From the IMG/VR virus record IMGVR_UViG_3300031566_000071, positions 1 to 48,123 of that record: a DNA stretch of 48,123 nt; one strand, given 5' to 3'. Position 1 is the stretch's first letter. Each line of letters begins with the position of its first letter. The DNA comes from a virus. Positions 19,736-28,573 of the stretch are shown one piece after another. The translations under genes were made by a program, and so were the position numbers. The notes under the pieces were generated by a model. The model had not been told where the DNA came from. It did no database searches and saw only the letters and a program-made list of their open reading frames with translations.

Positions 19736-21218
19736 GGCCGAAGTCGCCGTAATCCTCGAAGAAATGGACAGGCGCGACCGCGAGGAACGCGCCAGGACGT
19801 TTGTGCCTTGCGACCCGTCGATGACGACCGAGCTGGGCTTTCCGGCTAACGACCAGAAGGGCTTTATATACTCAACGGCAGATGAGCGCTGGGCGTTTGG
19901 CGGTAATAGAAGCGGCAAGACAGAGGTTACAGTACAGGATTGTAATATGTTTTGCTGTGGTACTCATCCGGTCCGGTCACAACACCGTAAACCGCCGGTA
20001 AAGGTCAGATACTGCGCCCCTCAGTGGCGAGAGGGCGTTGTTGACGTTGTGCTCCAGAAGTTTAAAGAGGTTGTGCCTCGTTGCGAGTTGCGCGGCGGCG
20101 ACTGGCCGAAGGCGTGGAGCGAGAGAGAGCACAAGTTACACTACAAAAACGGTTCTTATATCCAGTTTAAGTCGTTTGAAGAGGAACTTAATACATTCGG
20201 CGGTGCTAACCTTGACGCAGTATATCAGGACGAGAAGGGGTCGCGTAGCAAGTTTGACGAAAACTGTGCCCGGTTGACCGACCGCAACGGCTTCTTTGCC
20301 TCCTCAATGACACCAGAAGAGGGTATTACATGGGAGGAAGACCAGGTAAACGACCCGCCAGAAGGCATTAACGTTGAGCATTGGTTCTTTGATGTTCGGG
20401 GTAATCCGCACCTAAACCCGGAAGGCGTTGAAAAGTTTCTCGCCAAGTTTAAGGGGACGGCCTTGTATGAGACTAAGGTTATGGGACAGTTTGCAGCTCT
20501 GACAGGCCTTGTCTTACCGCAGTGGAGCCCCGCTATTCACGTTATCCCCGACATTGAGATACCTAAGCACTGGCCACGCGTATTCTGTATTGATATGCAC
20601 ACTCGGACACCATCGGCGGCCATGGCGGCGGCATGGAGTCCTGCCGGTGAGTTGTATATTTACTGGACGAGTAGCAAATTCTTAGACGTGCCGGCATGGA
20701 AGGCGCATATCAGGGCGGCTTTGTCTGGTGATGAGTTTGTGCTATGGTTACTCGATGAACCAGGTAACACAGACGGCAAGGACGCTAACAACGTCGAGTC
20801 GTTCGTAAACCAGTTCAATGCTTTTCCGGGGCCGATACCTATGGAGTTAGTACGCAAGGACAGTGAAAACTTCTTTGCTTCCGGTATATATAAACTCTGG
20901 GAGTACCTGAAGCCTAAACCAATGAGCGGCAAGAGTCGCATTAAGGTCTTTAAGTCTTGTGATTACCATACCGAGCGGATTAACGGCAAGGTTGTCGGGG
21001 GATTACCCTGGGAGATGAAGAGGTATTGTTACAAGAAAGAGCAGAAGGCCGACGAGGAGACGTTACGTGAGAAGGTGCGCAAAGTCAACGACCACCTGAT
21101 TGATGACTTGCGTTATATCGTAATGGCTGGGCCGCAAGTCATACAGGAAGTCAGCACCGGCCCGCACATCGTAACGCCGAAGGGCTGGCATCCGAACAAG
21201 TGGACGGGGGTCGGGTAA
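19680..21218 (+). CDS. terL: Large terminase subunit (packaging ATPase-nuclease)
   Basis: About 512 residues from ATG 19680; ATG 19683 or 19764 are alternatives, and the frame is open to 19632. Walker A GGNRSGKT near residue 74-81, Walker B-type LDAVYQDEKG, and the RNase H-like nuclease residues VFCIDMHTRT, LWLLDEPG and HLIDDLRYIVM. It pumps DNA into the prohead and cuts it. It overlaps the small-terminase gene by about 55 bp. Packaging type (cos, pac or DTR) cannot be told from sequence alone. Confidence 0.9.
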   Translation: MMNLETAYGNVSRLSAQDKAEVAVILEEMDRRDREERARTFVPCDPSMTTELGFPANDQKGFIYSTADERWAFGGNRSGKTEVTVQDCNMFCCGTHPVRSQHRKPPVKVRYCAPQWREGVVDVVLQKFKEVVPRCELRGGDWPKAWSEREHKLHYKNGSYIQFKSFEEELNTFGGANLDAVYQDEKGSRSKFDENCARLTDRNGFFASSMTPEEGITWEEDQVNDPPEGINVEHWFFDVRGNPHLNPEGVEKFLAKFKGTALYETKVMGQFAALTGLVLPQWSPAIHVIPDIEIPKHWPRVFCIDMHTRTPSAAMAAAWSPAGELYIYWTSSKFLDVPAWKAHIRAALSGDEFVLWLLDEPGNTDGKDANNVESFVNQFNAFPGPIPMELVRKDSENFFASGIYKLWEYLKPKPMSGKSRIKVFKSCDYHTERINGKVVGGLPWEMKRYCYKKEQKADEETLREKVRKVNDHLIDDLRYIVMAGPQVIQEVSTGPHIVTPKGWHPNKWTGVG

Positions 21219-21219
21219 G

Positions 21220-21585
21220 ATGGGTTACAGAAACGAAGCGATGTTGCCCCAGGGTATTTATTTTCATACGCACGGATTTGCGGAAGATGGTAGCGGCGAA
21301 GTTGTATCTGTTCTTACCGATAGTGACACCGGGTTTAAGGTGATATTGCCGCTAATCACGACGGAAAAAGACACGAGTTGGAAATGTGATGTTTGTGGCG
21401 TAAGAAACGAAATGCGTATTACCCAGGATGGTTATTGTTGCTCCAAGTGTGGGAATAAGTTTGAGGTAGTGTATTATGACAACAGTCCAGAAGCGACAAC
21501 TAAGCACGAGCGCGAATTTAGACTCAAATTAGATGAGATTAGGCATAAACTTGAACGCAAGAACGACGAGGTTACGGATGATTAA
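21220..21585 (+). CDS. Zinc-ribbon protein in the packaging-head row
   Basis: 121 residues starting one base after the terminase stop. Beta-rich N-terminus, then CDVCGVRNEMRITQDGYCCSKCG (two zinc-binding Cys pairs, about 64-87), then a long charged helix. Not a known head protein. May be a regulator or a terminase accessory. Confidence 0.6.
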   Translation: MGYRNEAMLPQGIYFHTHGFAEDGSGEVVSVLTDSDTGFKVILPLITTEKDTSWKCDVCGVRNEMRITQDGYCCSKCGNKFEVVYYDNSPEATTKHEREFRLKLDEIRHKLERKNDEVTDD

Positions 21586-21754
21586 CGAGGATTGGGAAAA
21601 TTGGTTTAATTTTCAACCGAAGAGGTTAATGCCGCTGTTTGACGAATGTACGCCAGAAGCAAAAGTAAAGAGTTACGAAAACTGGATAAAAACAGCACCG
21701 AGATTTAGGATAGTTATAACTGACATTACGGACGACTTAACCGGTGACCACTAA
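21578..21754 (+). CDS. 58-residue protein of unknown function
   Basis: ATG 21578 overlaps the previous gene by 8 bp. It reads MINEDWENWFNFQPKRLMPL and ends DDLTGDH. Acidic and aromatic; no motif. One of five tiny genes between terminase and portal. Confidence 0.5.
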   Translation: MINEDWENWFNFQPKRLMPLFDECTPEAKVKSYENWIKTAPRFRIVITDITDDLTGDH

Positions 21755-21959
21755 CGAGGACGGCAGAGAGTTTATGGGAGAACTCGGTACAATGCACATG
21801 GGTTGTGTTTTTGTTGGTCAAGAGGCCAAAAAAGAGGACATCGAAAGGGTGTTACGGAAACGATTGGGTTGTTTTATTATCAACAAGGGAAACCCGTTCC
21901 TTGACGAGGTTGTGAATAAATTAAAGGATGAACTTTTCAATCCTCAGGAGGTATCGTGA
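21744..21959 (+). CDS. Small protein with shared N-terminus, copy 1
   Basis: 71 residues from GTG 21744. Starts MTTNEDGREFMG; the next gene starts MTVNEDGRERID, and the DNA matches closely over these first codons, so the initiation regions are duplicated. The rest differs (KKEDIERVLRKRLGCFIINK). Function unknown. Confidence 0.5.
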   Translation: MTTNEDGREFMGELGTMHMGCVFVGQEAKKEDIERVLRKRLGCFIINKGNPFLDEVVNKLKDELFNPQEVS

Positions 21960-22141
21960 CGGTTAACGAAGACGGCAGAGAGCGAATAGACTATAACGAC
22001 AGACCCCACATCCCGTTGTTCCCACTTGGTGGGCTTTTGGTATTTTTTCATGGGCCGGGTAAGGAGTGGTTTGAATACATTCCAGAGCGACCCGAACCCT
22101 TTGACCTTTGCTCGAACATCGACAAGGAGATGCCGTGGTAA
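21956..22141 (+). CDS. Small protein with shared N-terminus, copy 2
   Basis: 61 residues from GTG 21956 with CAGGAGG upstream, 4-bp overlap with the previous gene. MTVNEDGRERID is followed by HIPLFPLGGLLVFFHGPGKE, a hydrophobic stretch that is too short and broken to be a sure membrane span. Function unknown. Confidence 0.5.
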   Translation: MTVNEDGRERIDYNDRPHIPLFPLGGLLVFFHGPGKEWFEYIPERPEPFDLCSNIDKEMPW

Positions 22142-22338
22142 GTGGTGACGCTAAGACAGTAAAAACGACTAAGGGGCTTGTTTATTTACTTGCGAAGATG
22201 GGATACGAGGAAAGTGGTAAAATACCAAGCGAAGAAGAACTCCAAGCGACGGTGCAACGTAGCCGCCGCAACTTTGACAAATTCATGGAGATGTTGAATC
22301 GTGGTGAACACAAGAAGGGATTCTATCAGGTATCTTAA
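22135..22338 (+). CDS. Small helical protein
   Basis: 67 residues from GTG 22135, preceded by AAGGAG at 22124-22129. TKGLVYLLAKMGYEESGKIP then EELQATVQRSRRNFDKFMEM, helical. No motif. Overlaps the next short ORF. Confidence 0.5.
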   Translation: MVSGDAKTVKTTKGLVYLLAKMGYEESGKIPSEEELQATVQRSRRNFDKFMEMLNRGEHKKGFYQVS

Positions 22339-22444
22339 TTATGTTTGTGACAAGAGGAAAATAGCCAAAAGTACGACCGTGGTAATATGTCAACAAGACT
22401 TAGTTGATTTTATGGTTGATATTTTTCGCAACAGTAAGCGTTAA
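22301..22444 (+). CDS. 47-residue ORF before the portal gene
   Basis: GTG 22301 or 22304 with GGAG 10 bases upstream; reads NTRRDSIRYLNYVCDKRKIA, VVICQQDLVDFMVDIFRNS. It overlaps the previous gene by 38 bp. Amino-acid composition is protein-like, but it is short and has no known relative. Confidence 0.4.
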   Translation: MVNTRRDSIRYLNYVCDKRKIAKSTTVVICQQDLVDFMVDIFRNSKR

Positions 22445-22481
22445 GGAGATGCCGTAATAAGGGGTTTTGGCAAAGCATAAA

Positions 22482-22531
22482 GGATTGAGCACACGTTAAA
22501 AAGGGGCTAAAATTTATGGGGATTGAGCACA
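22482..22531 (+). repeat. Direct repeat GGATTGAGCACA before the portal gene
   Basis: GGATTGAGCACA occurs at 22482-22493 and 22520-22531, 38 bp apart; the second copy ends one base before the portal ATG. The 88 bp from 22445 to 22532 hold no gene. It could be a translational control site or a relic of duplication. Confidence 0.75.
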
Positions 22532-22532
22532 A

Positions 22533-24413
22533 ATGAGCGGCGTTATATCTACGTTGGACTTCGATGGTGAACCGCTGAAACTGGTTGAGGACGCATGGAC
22601 GTTCTCACAGACACAACAATCAGTCAGAAATAACCAATATAAAAGCGACCACCAATTATGGAACTGTTATCTGGACGAGGTTGACCGTGACCCCGACCGG
22701 GCTAATATATTCATTCCTAAGATATATTCGATTATCGAGACAAAGGTTCCACGTGAAGTCAAGTCGTTGTTCGGTACGCGGCCCTATATCCCCCTTGAGG
22801 CTAAACGCAAGGAATATCGAGAAGTCTCTGATATTCAGACGCAGATTCTTGATGAGTATTTGCATAAGGCACGGTTTTTCCCCAAGAGTGCCTTTGCCGT
22901 AAAGCTCAAGAATCTCTACGGTACATCGTTTGTTGAGACCTTGCCGTATTATGAGTCGGTACAACAGAAAATCATGGTTCCCGAGATGTTATATGGTATT
23001 CCGATTGGTATGCAGATACAGGACACTACTGTTTATCGGTTGCGGCTCAAGGTAACGGTGTTTGCGCCGTGGGAAGTATATGTTGACCCCTATGCGGTGA
23101 ACCTTGAAGAGTCGGGCGGATGTCGATATGTAATCAAATTGCAACTATGTTCTAAACGTGACCTTATGCGGCTATATGAGGCTGGCGCTTATCCGGGCAT
23201 GGATATAAATGCACTTGAAGAGGTCGAGAATCAAGATTCCGCCAAGAAGGCCAGTCATTGGGGCTTGGGGATGTTGGCTGCCCTGGGGCTTACGTCTCCC
23301 CAGAGTGATGATGACGTGGGCGTTTTGATGCGCTACGAATCCGAAGAACGGTATATCGACGTATGGAACGACATGGTGGTAGTCAGGGACATTCCGAATC
23401 CGTTTAAATATGACGAAAACGGCAAAAGGAATCGTGGACATGGGTTAATTAACCTTACTCGTTTTCATCACACCCTTGACCCGCACACTCAAAACCAGTT
23501 TTGGGGCATGGGAGAGGCCAAACCGGCAGAAATCCTGCAACATATGCTCAACGATACGTGGAACCAGACCTTCGATAATCACACGATGCTTAATCAGATG
23601 ATGATTTATTATAATAAAGATAAAATTAACCCAGATTCATTGGTGAGAACGCCGGGAAATCGCGTTGGTGTTAAAGCGGCCGATGGAGAAGATATTAGAA
23701 AATATGTTTTAGAGTCGCCGGGGCAACCCCTACCCCGTGACCATTACGTTATTCCCGAAACGATTGAGCGAATGATTGATGTAACGAGTGGTTTACATAA
23801 ACCAAACTATGGTGAGGAAAGTCCTGGTAGTAAAACACTTGGTGAGATAGCTATTCTTAAAGAAGCCGGTGACGTTCGCACGGAGTTATCGGTTGAACTT
23901 GGTGAACAGACGTATATGGCCGATTTAGCACTAAAGGCAACACATCACATCGACCAGTTTGCGACTATGGATGATGTAGTTGAGATTGTGGGTGAGGAAA
24001 AAGCGGCTCGATTGATGACACTTAACCCAAATGATTTACCGGGTGGCTTCAATTATGCCTTCAAGGGGTCGGGTAGAGTAACCAATATGCTGATTAAGCA
24101 ACGCAACATGAAGGAACTGACGCCGTTCTTGATGCAGATACCGAATGTTTTACAGGGTTGGTGGGCGCGCAAATTGCTTGAAGTGCACGAACTCGATGAC
24201 CTTGAACTTGATGAAGGTATTATTCCCGACGAGATGATGATGCAATTACAGGCACAGGCGGCGCAACAGGACATGCAAAACCAGATGATGTTGAGTCAAG
24301 TGAAGGGTGGTCAACCCGGTCAGTCGAGACAGAATAATCCTGCTATGGAGGCCCAGGCTTCCGGGCAAGAATATAATCGAACGGGTACAGATAAAAACAG
24401 TCCAGCTAAATAG
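22533..24413 (+). CDS. Portal protein
   Basis: 626 residues. NIFIPKIYSIIETKVPREVK and TRPYIPLEAKRKEY form the N-terminal wing typical of large portal proteins, followed by FAPWEVYVDPYA, the long central part with ALGL-type insert and GHGLINLTRF, then LHKPNYGEESPGSKTLGEIA, the stem/clip helices. The C-terminal ~60 residues are Gln/Met-rich (MMMQLQAQAAQQDMQNQMML), common in portals of short-tailed phages. It forms the 12-subunit DNA gate at one capsid vertex. Placement after terminase and before scaffold and capsid supports the call. Confidence 0.8.
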   Translation: MSGVISTLDFDGEPLKLVEDAWTFSQTQQSVRNNQYKSDHQLWNCYLDEVDRDPDRANIFIPKIYSIIETKVPREVKSLFGTRPYIPLEAKRKEYREVSDIQTQILDEYLHKARFFPKSAFAVKLKNLYGTSFVETLPYYESVQQKIMVPEMLYGIPIGMQIQDTTVYRLRLKVTVFAPWEVYVDPYAVNLEESGGCRYVIKLQLCSKRDLMRLYEAGAYPGMDINALEEVENQDSAKKASHWGLGMLAALGLTSPQSDDDVGVLMRYESEERYIDVWNDMVVVRDIPNPFKYDENGKRNRGHGLINLTRFHHTLDPHTQNQFWGMGEAKPAEILQHMLNDTWNQTFDNHTMLNQMMIYYNKDKINPDSLVRTPGNRVGVKAADGEDIRKYVLESPGQPLPRDHYVIPETIERMIDVTSGLHKPNYGEESPGSKTLGEIAILKEAGDVRTELSVELGEQTYMADLALKATHHIDQFATMDDVVEIVGEEKAARLMTLNPNDLPGGFNYAFKGSGRVTNMLIKQRNMKELTPFLMQIPNVLQGWWARKLLEVHELDDLELDEGIIPDEMMMQLQAQAAQQDMQNQMMLSQVKGGQPGQSRQNNPAMEAQASGQEYNRTGTDKNSPAK

Positions 24414-24426
24414 GGGGGAAATGTAA

Positions 24427-24921
24427 GTGATTAAAAAAGTTTTAGTGTTGGTGTTGTTGTTAGCGGTAACGGCAGGAGCCAACGATTTGAGGGCGATATT
24501 CTCGGACAGTATCGTTCCGGCCGATTCGGGGGATGTCCGGGCAGATACCGTATATACGCCAGCGATGGATATAAGTGGGTATAGTTGGTTACAGTTTTAT
24601 ACTCAAATAAAAGCGTATGAGAATCGAAGTGACACCAACTTTACCGATGATAGTTTTTTTGTATATGTCCAGTATTCACCGGACGGTATAATTTTCAACG
24701 CTGGCGACACACTTTGTATTGATACGTTTTTGGCGACCGGGGCGGGTTGGTCATTTCAGAACTTAACACACGATGATGCAATTCTCGGTAATTATATGCG
24801 TGGGATGTTGGTTCACTGGGATTCAATCAAAGTTAGTGAGGCGGATTCGGCACTTGTTAATCGGGGTTCGCCGTTTTACAAAGAAATGATTTTATGGATA
24901 TGTGGAAGTAAGGCAAAGTAA
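24427..24921 (+). CDS. Exported protein within the head cluster
   Basis: 164 residues from GTG 24427 (GGGGGGAAATG upstream). A plain Sec signal peptide (MIKKVLVLVLLLAVTAGA), no lipobox. The mature part is beta-rich with many Asp/Ser/Thr (IPADS-like, YSWLQFYTQIKAYENR), and resembles a single Ig- or discoidin-like sandwich domain. Its position between portal and scaffold is where capsid decoration proteins often lie, yet it seems to be secreted. Role unknown. Confidence 0.65.
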   Translation: MIKKVLVLVLLLAVTAGANDLRAIFSDSIVPADSGDVRADTVYTPAMDISGYSWLQFYTQIKAYENRSDTNFTDDSFFVYVQYSPDGIIFNAGDTLCIDTFLATGAGWSFQNLTHDDAILGNYMRGMLVHWDSIKVSEADSALVNRGSPFYKEMILWICGSKAK

Positions 24922-24953
24922 ATAAACGTTGTTGTAATTATTGATAGGAACTA

Positions 24954-25283
24954 ATGGCAAAGTACAATCTAAAACATGAGATTGCACAGTTATTCGATGA
25001 ACTGCAAATAATCGACGGGTTGAAAGCAACCGTTGACACGCCAGGATGGCGTAGTATTCGCAGTAAGTTAGAAGAAACGATTAAAGGAAATGAACAAGCG
25101 ATACTCTCGTTAAGTGAAAACCCGGTTAAGAATGCTTCCGAGATTGAGAAGCGACACTGGGCGATTGAAATTCAAAGCGGGATTATTGGTTGTGTTGAAG
25201 AGACTCTTACACAGGAGAGTTTCGTATCTGAAAAACTCAAACACCTCATGGAGATAGCTCACAGGGCTGGCCTTGATATTTAA
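24954..25283 (+). CDS. Small helical head-region protein
   Basis: 109 residues from ATG 24954. Entirely helical (HEIAQLFDELQIIDGLKATV, SEIEKRHWAIEIQSGIIGC). Similar small helical genes sit between portal and scaffold in many phages, with unknown function; it might be a scaffold partner. Confidence 0.55.
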   Translation: MAKYNLKHEIAQLFDELQIIDGLKATVDTPGWRSIRSKLEETIKGNEQAILSLSENPVKNASEIEKRHWAIEIQSGIIGCVEETLTQESFVSEKLKHLMEIAHRAGLDI

Positions 25284-25321
25284 GATAACCAGCATGGTGG
25301 GTCTTCAAGAAGGGGGAAACA

Positions 25322-26212
25322 ATGTCAGACGTTGAAAAAGAAGTCTTTGAGGGAGCCGAGGAATCGACAACTCATTCAGAGCAAGAAGTAATGGACGAAG
25401 CCGCAAAGCAGTTGGGTTTCGGTGAGGGAGAGAAACAGCCGGAAGAAGGGTCGCAAGAAGTATTGCCGGAAAATGCGCCCGTCCAAGAGGCGGATAACGC
25501 AGGCGGTGAACAGGTAGCGGAAGAAGAAATCGCTGTGCCCCCGAAAGAGGATAGCACATTCGAGGAACTTATTCAAACCCGCTATCAAAAAGCACTCGAC
25601 CGACTAAAGAAAGTTGACCCTCAGTACGATGTGTGGAAACGCGAACTGCGGGGAAAGACCGACACCTCACTCTCTGACGACGGAGATGATTATATCACCA
25701 ACATGAACAAGAACGAGCTTCAACAACTCGTTAAGCGCACGGTCACCGAGGCTTCAACGGATGCCTATCGGCAAGTGCAGGGTGAAGCTAATTACCACAA
25801 CGAGTTTAAAACGGCAGATAGTGTCATTACTACGTTCATGCAGGAAAACAAAATTCCTAAAGAAGAATTTGATTCCGCATACGATTATGCTGTGGGTTTG
25901 GGTTTAGATGTTGAAAAGCCTGGCGGCCCTTCTGCGATTGCCAAGGTTGTCATCAAGGAGTTTCAAAGGGTTGGCCTGATGAAACATTTCAGTGAAAAAG
26001 TAATCAAGGCACAGGCGGAAGCGGCTGGCAAGGTGAAGGCGGCTAATTTAGTGAAACAACCGGATGCCGCCCCGGTTCCGGGTACTACTTCAACCAACCC
26101 TAACAGTTGGATGGGGAAAGAACCCTCAGAAATGAGCAAAGAAGAACAATTAGCGGCTATGAGAGCCGTCGGCATATCAAAGGCTTCGGAAGATGTGTTT
26201 GGTAAGCCATAA
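25322..26212 (+). CDS. Scaffolding-like protein
   Basis: 296 residues, very acidic first ~90 (EEGSQEVLPENAPVQEADN), then helical stretches (FEELIQTRYQKALDRLKKVD, NELQQLVKRTV) and a basic/flexible C-terminal part with NSWMGKEPSEMSKEEQLAAM. Acidic, extended, helical composition directly before the capsid gene is typical of scaffold proteins, which shape the prohead and then leave. No protease domain is seen. Confidence 0.7.
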   Translation: MSDVEKEVFEGAEESTTHSEQEVMDEAAKQLGFGEGEKQPEEGSQEVLPENAPVQEADNAGGEQVAEEEIAVPPKEDSTFEELIQTRYQKALDRLKKVDPQYDVWKRELRGKTDTSLSDDGDDYITNMNKNELQQLVKRTVTEASTDAYRQVQGEANYHNEFKTADSVITTFMQENKIPKEEFDSAYDYAVGLGLDVEKPGGPSAIAKVVIKEFQRVGLMKHFSEKVIKAQAEAAGKVKAANLVKQPDAAPVPGTTSTNPNSWMGKEPSEMSKEEQLAAMRAVGISKASEDVFGKP

Positions 26213-26247
26213 CGGTTATATGTCGCTGATATAAAGGGGGATTTTAA

Positions 26248-27468
26248 TTGGCTGTTAATATAACTGCGGTAAGAGGGCGCTCTGATTGGTCAACGAATCG
26301 TGAAAAACTCGATTTCGCTGAGGGGATTGCGCTACTCGACCCGAATGAAAACCCGTTTACTCTAATGACCATGAAGTACGGTAGGGGTACTACGGGGAAC
26401 ATAAAACATAGTTGGTTCACGGATGAGTTGATTCCGGAGATAGATACGGTCGATACGACTACGGCGTGTGTCACTGCTGGGGTGACTCTCTGGGTGGACA
26501 ATGGCGACCGTTTCGCGATTGGCGATATTATTATGCGTACTTCCGGTCGTGAGACTTTACTGGTAACGGGGCGTTCGTCTAACGCATTGACGGTTGTTCG
26601 TGATTACGGTGCGACCTCTGGTGCTTATACGGCGTTGGCGAGTTCATTCACGGACGAGGAAGTGATTACCATTATCGGTAATGCTTTTGAAGACGGGTTT
26701 GCGTTGCCGTCGCTTCGGTCAACGACCGAAGTCCAGATGGATAACTGGTGTCAGGTTCAGCGTACTCCGTTTGGTATAGGTGAGATTGCCGCTGCTGCGG
26801 CTACCAGAGGTGAGGATGACTGGGCGTTGCAGATGCGTAAGGCCGGTATTACTCACTCGCGCAAACTTGAATACCAGAATCTTTGGGGACACCCGATGCC
26901 GGGTGATGGTAGTATTTATGCTACTACTAACGATAACCCCTCGTCTGGTGGAGGTCTATGGCACTACTTGACGGGTGGTACTGGTTTTAGTGGTACTGGC
27001 TCTTCTCGGCGTGTTTCACAGGCTGAAATCACCAAGGCTGAGTTCCTTACCTGGATTCAGAATTGTTTTCGGTACGGTTCAGCTCGAAAGGTATGTTACT
27101 GCGCTCCTATTCTACGGTCAGCGATTGATTCGTGGGGTATTGCGGATTTACAGACTTTTTCGACGAGCAAGGTTTACGGTATTGATATTGCCAAGTGGGT
27201 TTCCTCACATGGTACTATCGTATTTGTAACTCACAAGATGCTTGAACAACAGGGGGCCGAAGGCGCAACTAACTTTATGATTGATATGGATGACGTAAAG
27301 TGGTTGACCTATAGCAATTATGGTGATACTCGTCTGCGTATGCTTGAGCCTTACAAGGCTGATGGTTCGACCGTTAAAAAGGCGGAATATCAGACGGTCG
27401 GTTGTTTAGAACTTAAAACGCCGAAGAAGCACGGTGTACTTTACGGTGTGACTTCTTATGCGGCTTAA
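26248..27468 (+). CDS. Major capsid protein (SU10/DUF5309-like)
   Basis: 406 residues from TTG 26248 with AAAGGGGGA upstream. KLDFAEGIALLDPNENPFTLM is the N-terminal pattern of the DUF5309/SU10-like HK97-fold capsid proteins; later GDIIMRTSGRETLLVTGRSSN (a beta insert), RKAGITHSRKLEYQNLWG and VGCLELKTPKKHGVLYGV at the end. TTG start is unusual for the most abundant protein but the ribosome-binding site is strong. An uncleaved N-terminus is suggested by the absence of a separate delta domain. Confidence 0.8.
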   Translation: MAVNITAVRGRSDWSTNREKLDFAEGIALLDPNENPFTLMTMKYGRGTTGNIKHSWFTDELIPEIDTVDTTTACVTAGVTLWVDNGDRFAIGDIIMRTSGRETLLVTGRSSNALTVVRDYGATSGAYTALASSFTDEEVITIIGNAFEDGFALPSLRSTTEVQMDNWCQVQRTPFGIGEIAAAAATRGEDDWALQMRKAGITHSRKLEYQNLWGHPMPGDGSIYATTNDNPSSGGGLWHYLTGGTGFSGTGSSRRVSQAEITKAEFLTWIQNCFRYGSARKVCYCAPILRSAIDSWGIADLQTFSTSKVYGIDIAKWVSSHGTIVFVTHKMLEQQGAEGATNFMIDMDDVKWLTYSNYGDTRLRMLEPYKADGSTVKKAEYQTVGCLELKTPKKHGVLYGVTSYAA

Positions 27469-27478
27469 ACGCTAACGG

Positions 27479-27500
27479 GGGCGGGTACAAAATCCCGCCC
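27479..27500 (+). terminator. Short GC hairpin after the capsid gene
   Basis: GGGCGGG (27479-27485) and CCCGCCC (27494-27500), 7 bp, 8-nt loop, 11 bp after the capsid stop. No T-run follows, so partial termination or 3'-end protection of the capsid mRNA is more likely than full termination. Confidence 0.55.
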
Positions 27501-27519
27501 TCACTAAATTGAGGATACT

Positions 27520-27915
27520 ATGAGTAACGAGAGAAAATGGGTTTTTGTAGCATTGGATGGTGCGGATTTCAAATTGAATGTTTTACCCTCGACGGTCAAT
27601 GCTGTTCGTGACGGACAGGGCAATATCTTAATGATGAAAAAGATGCCGCCGGTTAATATAATTTTCAATAATGGTAAGGCCGTGATTGAAGATTCCATGG
27701 CTAAGAGAGTGAGCCATTCCTTACAGACAACTATTACACCAGAAAAAATTGTTGAATGGATTGAGGCGCAAGCTGGTTTTGGTAATAGTTTTATTTGTAT
27801 TCAATCGCCCGACAAATCTATGACTGCCGAAGAATTGGCGAAACTTAAAGAAGTCGAGACGGCCAGGTCAAAAGGGCCGAAGATTATTCAGGGCGCGCGG
27901 GGGATAAGAAATTAA
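27520..27915 (+). CDS. Head-associated protein of unknown function
   Basis: 131 residues from ATG 27520. Beta-rich first half (WVFVALDGADFKLNVLPSTV, GNILMMKKMPPVNIIF), then helical (PEKIVEWIEAQAGFG, MTAEELAKLKEVETARSKGP). Placement right after the capsid gene fits a decoration or capsid-stabilising protein. No known motif. Confidence 0.55.
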   Translation: MSNERKWVFVALDGADFKLNVLPSTVNAVRDGQGNILMMKKMPPVNIIFNNGKAVIEDSMAKRVSHSLQTTITPEKIVEWIEAQAGFGNSFICIQSPDKSMTAEELAKLKEVETARSKGPKIIQGARGIRN

Positions 27916-27937
27916 CAATCCTCTTGTACTCATAGGT

Positions 27938-28573
27938 TTGCTGTCATACCGGGGGTTGTTTCACCCCCGGATGCAGATTTCGCTGGATGCTCTTGTGCGT
28001 AAATCGCATGAAGCGGGAGTACGTCTTGCAATTAAAAAGCGATATGGTTCTATGATATGCGTATCCCGTAATAAGATTGCCGAACTTGCGATTGATACCA
28101 AGACTACTCATGTGTTGTTTATTGATAGTGATATGGTGTTTGACGACGACGCGCTATTGCGATTGCTTGCCCTCAAGAGGGATATTATAAGCGGTTTATG
28201 TACGATGGCGGGAGAACCCTATTCGCCAGTGGTGAAGCGGCTTGGGGAAGATGGCACTTATAGACCAATACCCGAGGTTGTTGACGGACGATTTCGTAGT
28301 GATGTTGATGCTGTTGGTTGTGCGTTTTTACTAATTAAGACGAGCGTATTTGAAAAACTTGAACGACCGTATTTCGCTATGCCGCCCTACGGGGAGGGCG
28401 TTATGGGAGAAGACGTTTATTTCTGCCGTAAAGCAAAAGAGGCGGGATATGATATATGTGTTGACTGTTCGTTGGAGATAGGACACATAGGCGAGCACGT
28501 ATTTACTATTAACGATTACAGGAATTATAAAGAGGCCTATGAAGAGCAAGAAGAAGAAAAAGTAAATGGGTGA
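27938..28573 (+). CDS. GT-A-fold glycosyltransferase
   Basis: 211 residues from TTG 27938. SRNKIAELAIDTKTTHVLF then IDSDMVFDDDALLRLL holds the DxD metal/nucleotide-sugar motif, and GEDVYFCRKAKEAGYDICVD is the acceptor-side motif of family-2-like transferases. The frame continues upstream as NNPLVLIGLL, which looks like the first strand of the fold; that would need ATT 27911 (GGGGG eight bases upstream), overlapping the previous stop. A hairpin CCGGGGGT/ACCCCCGG (27949-27970) abuts ATG 27971. It probably transfers a sugar with the membrane protein at 28566; whether onto virion or host glycan is unknown. Confidence 0.7.
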   Translation: MLSYRGLFHPRMQISLDALVRKSHEAGVRLAIKKRYGSMICVSRNKIAELAIDTKTTHVLFIDSDMVFDDDALLRLLALKRDIISGLCTMAGEPYSPVVKRLGEDGTYRPIPEVVDGRFRSDVDAVGCAFLLIKTSVFEKLERPYFAMPPYGEGVMGEDVYFCRKAKEAGYDICVDCSLEIGHIGEHVFTINDYRNYKEAYEEQEEEKVNG

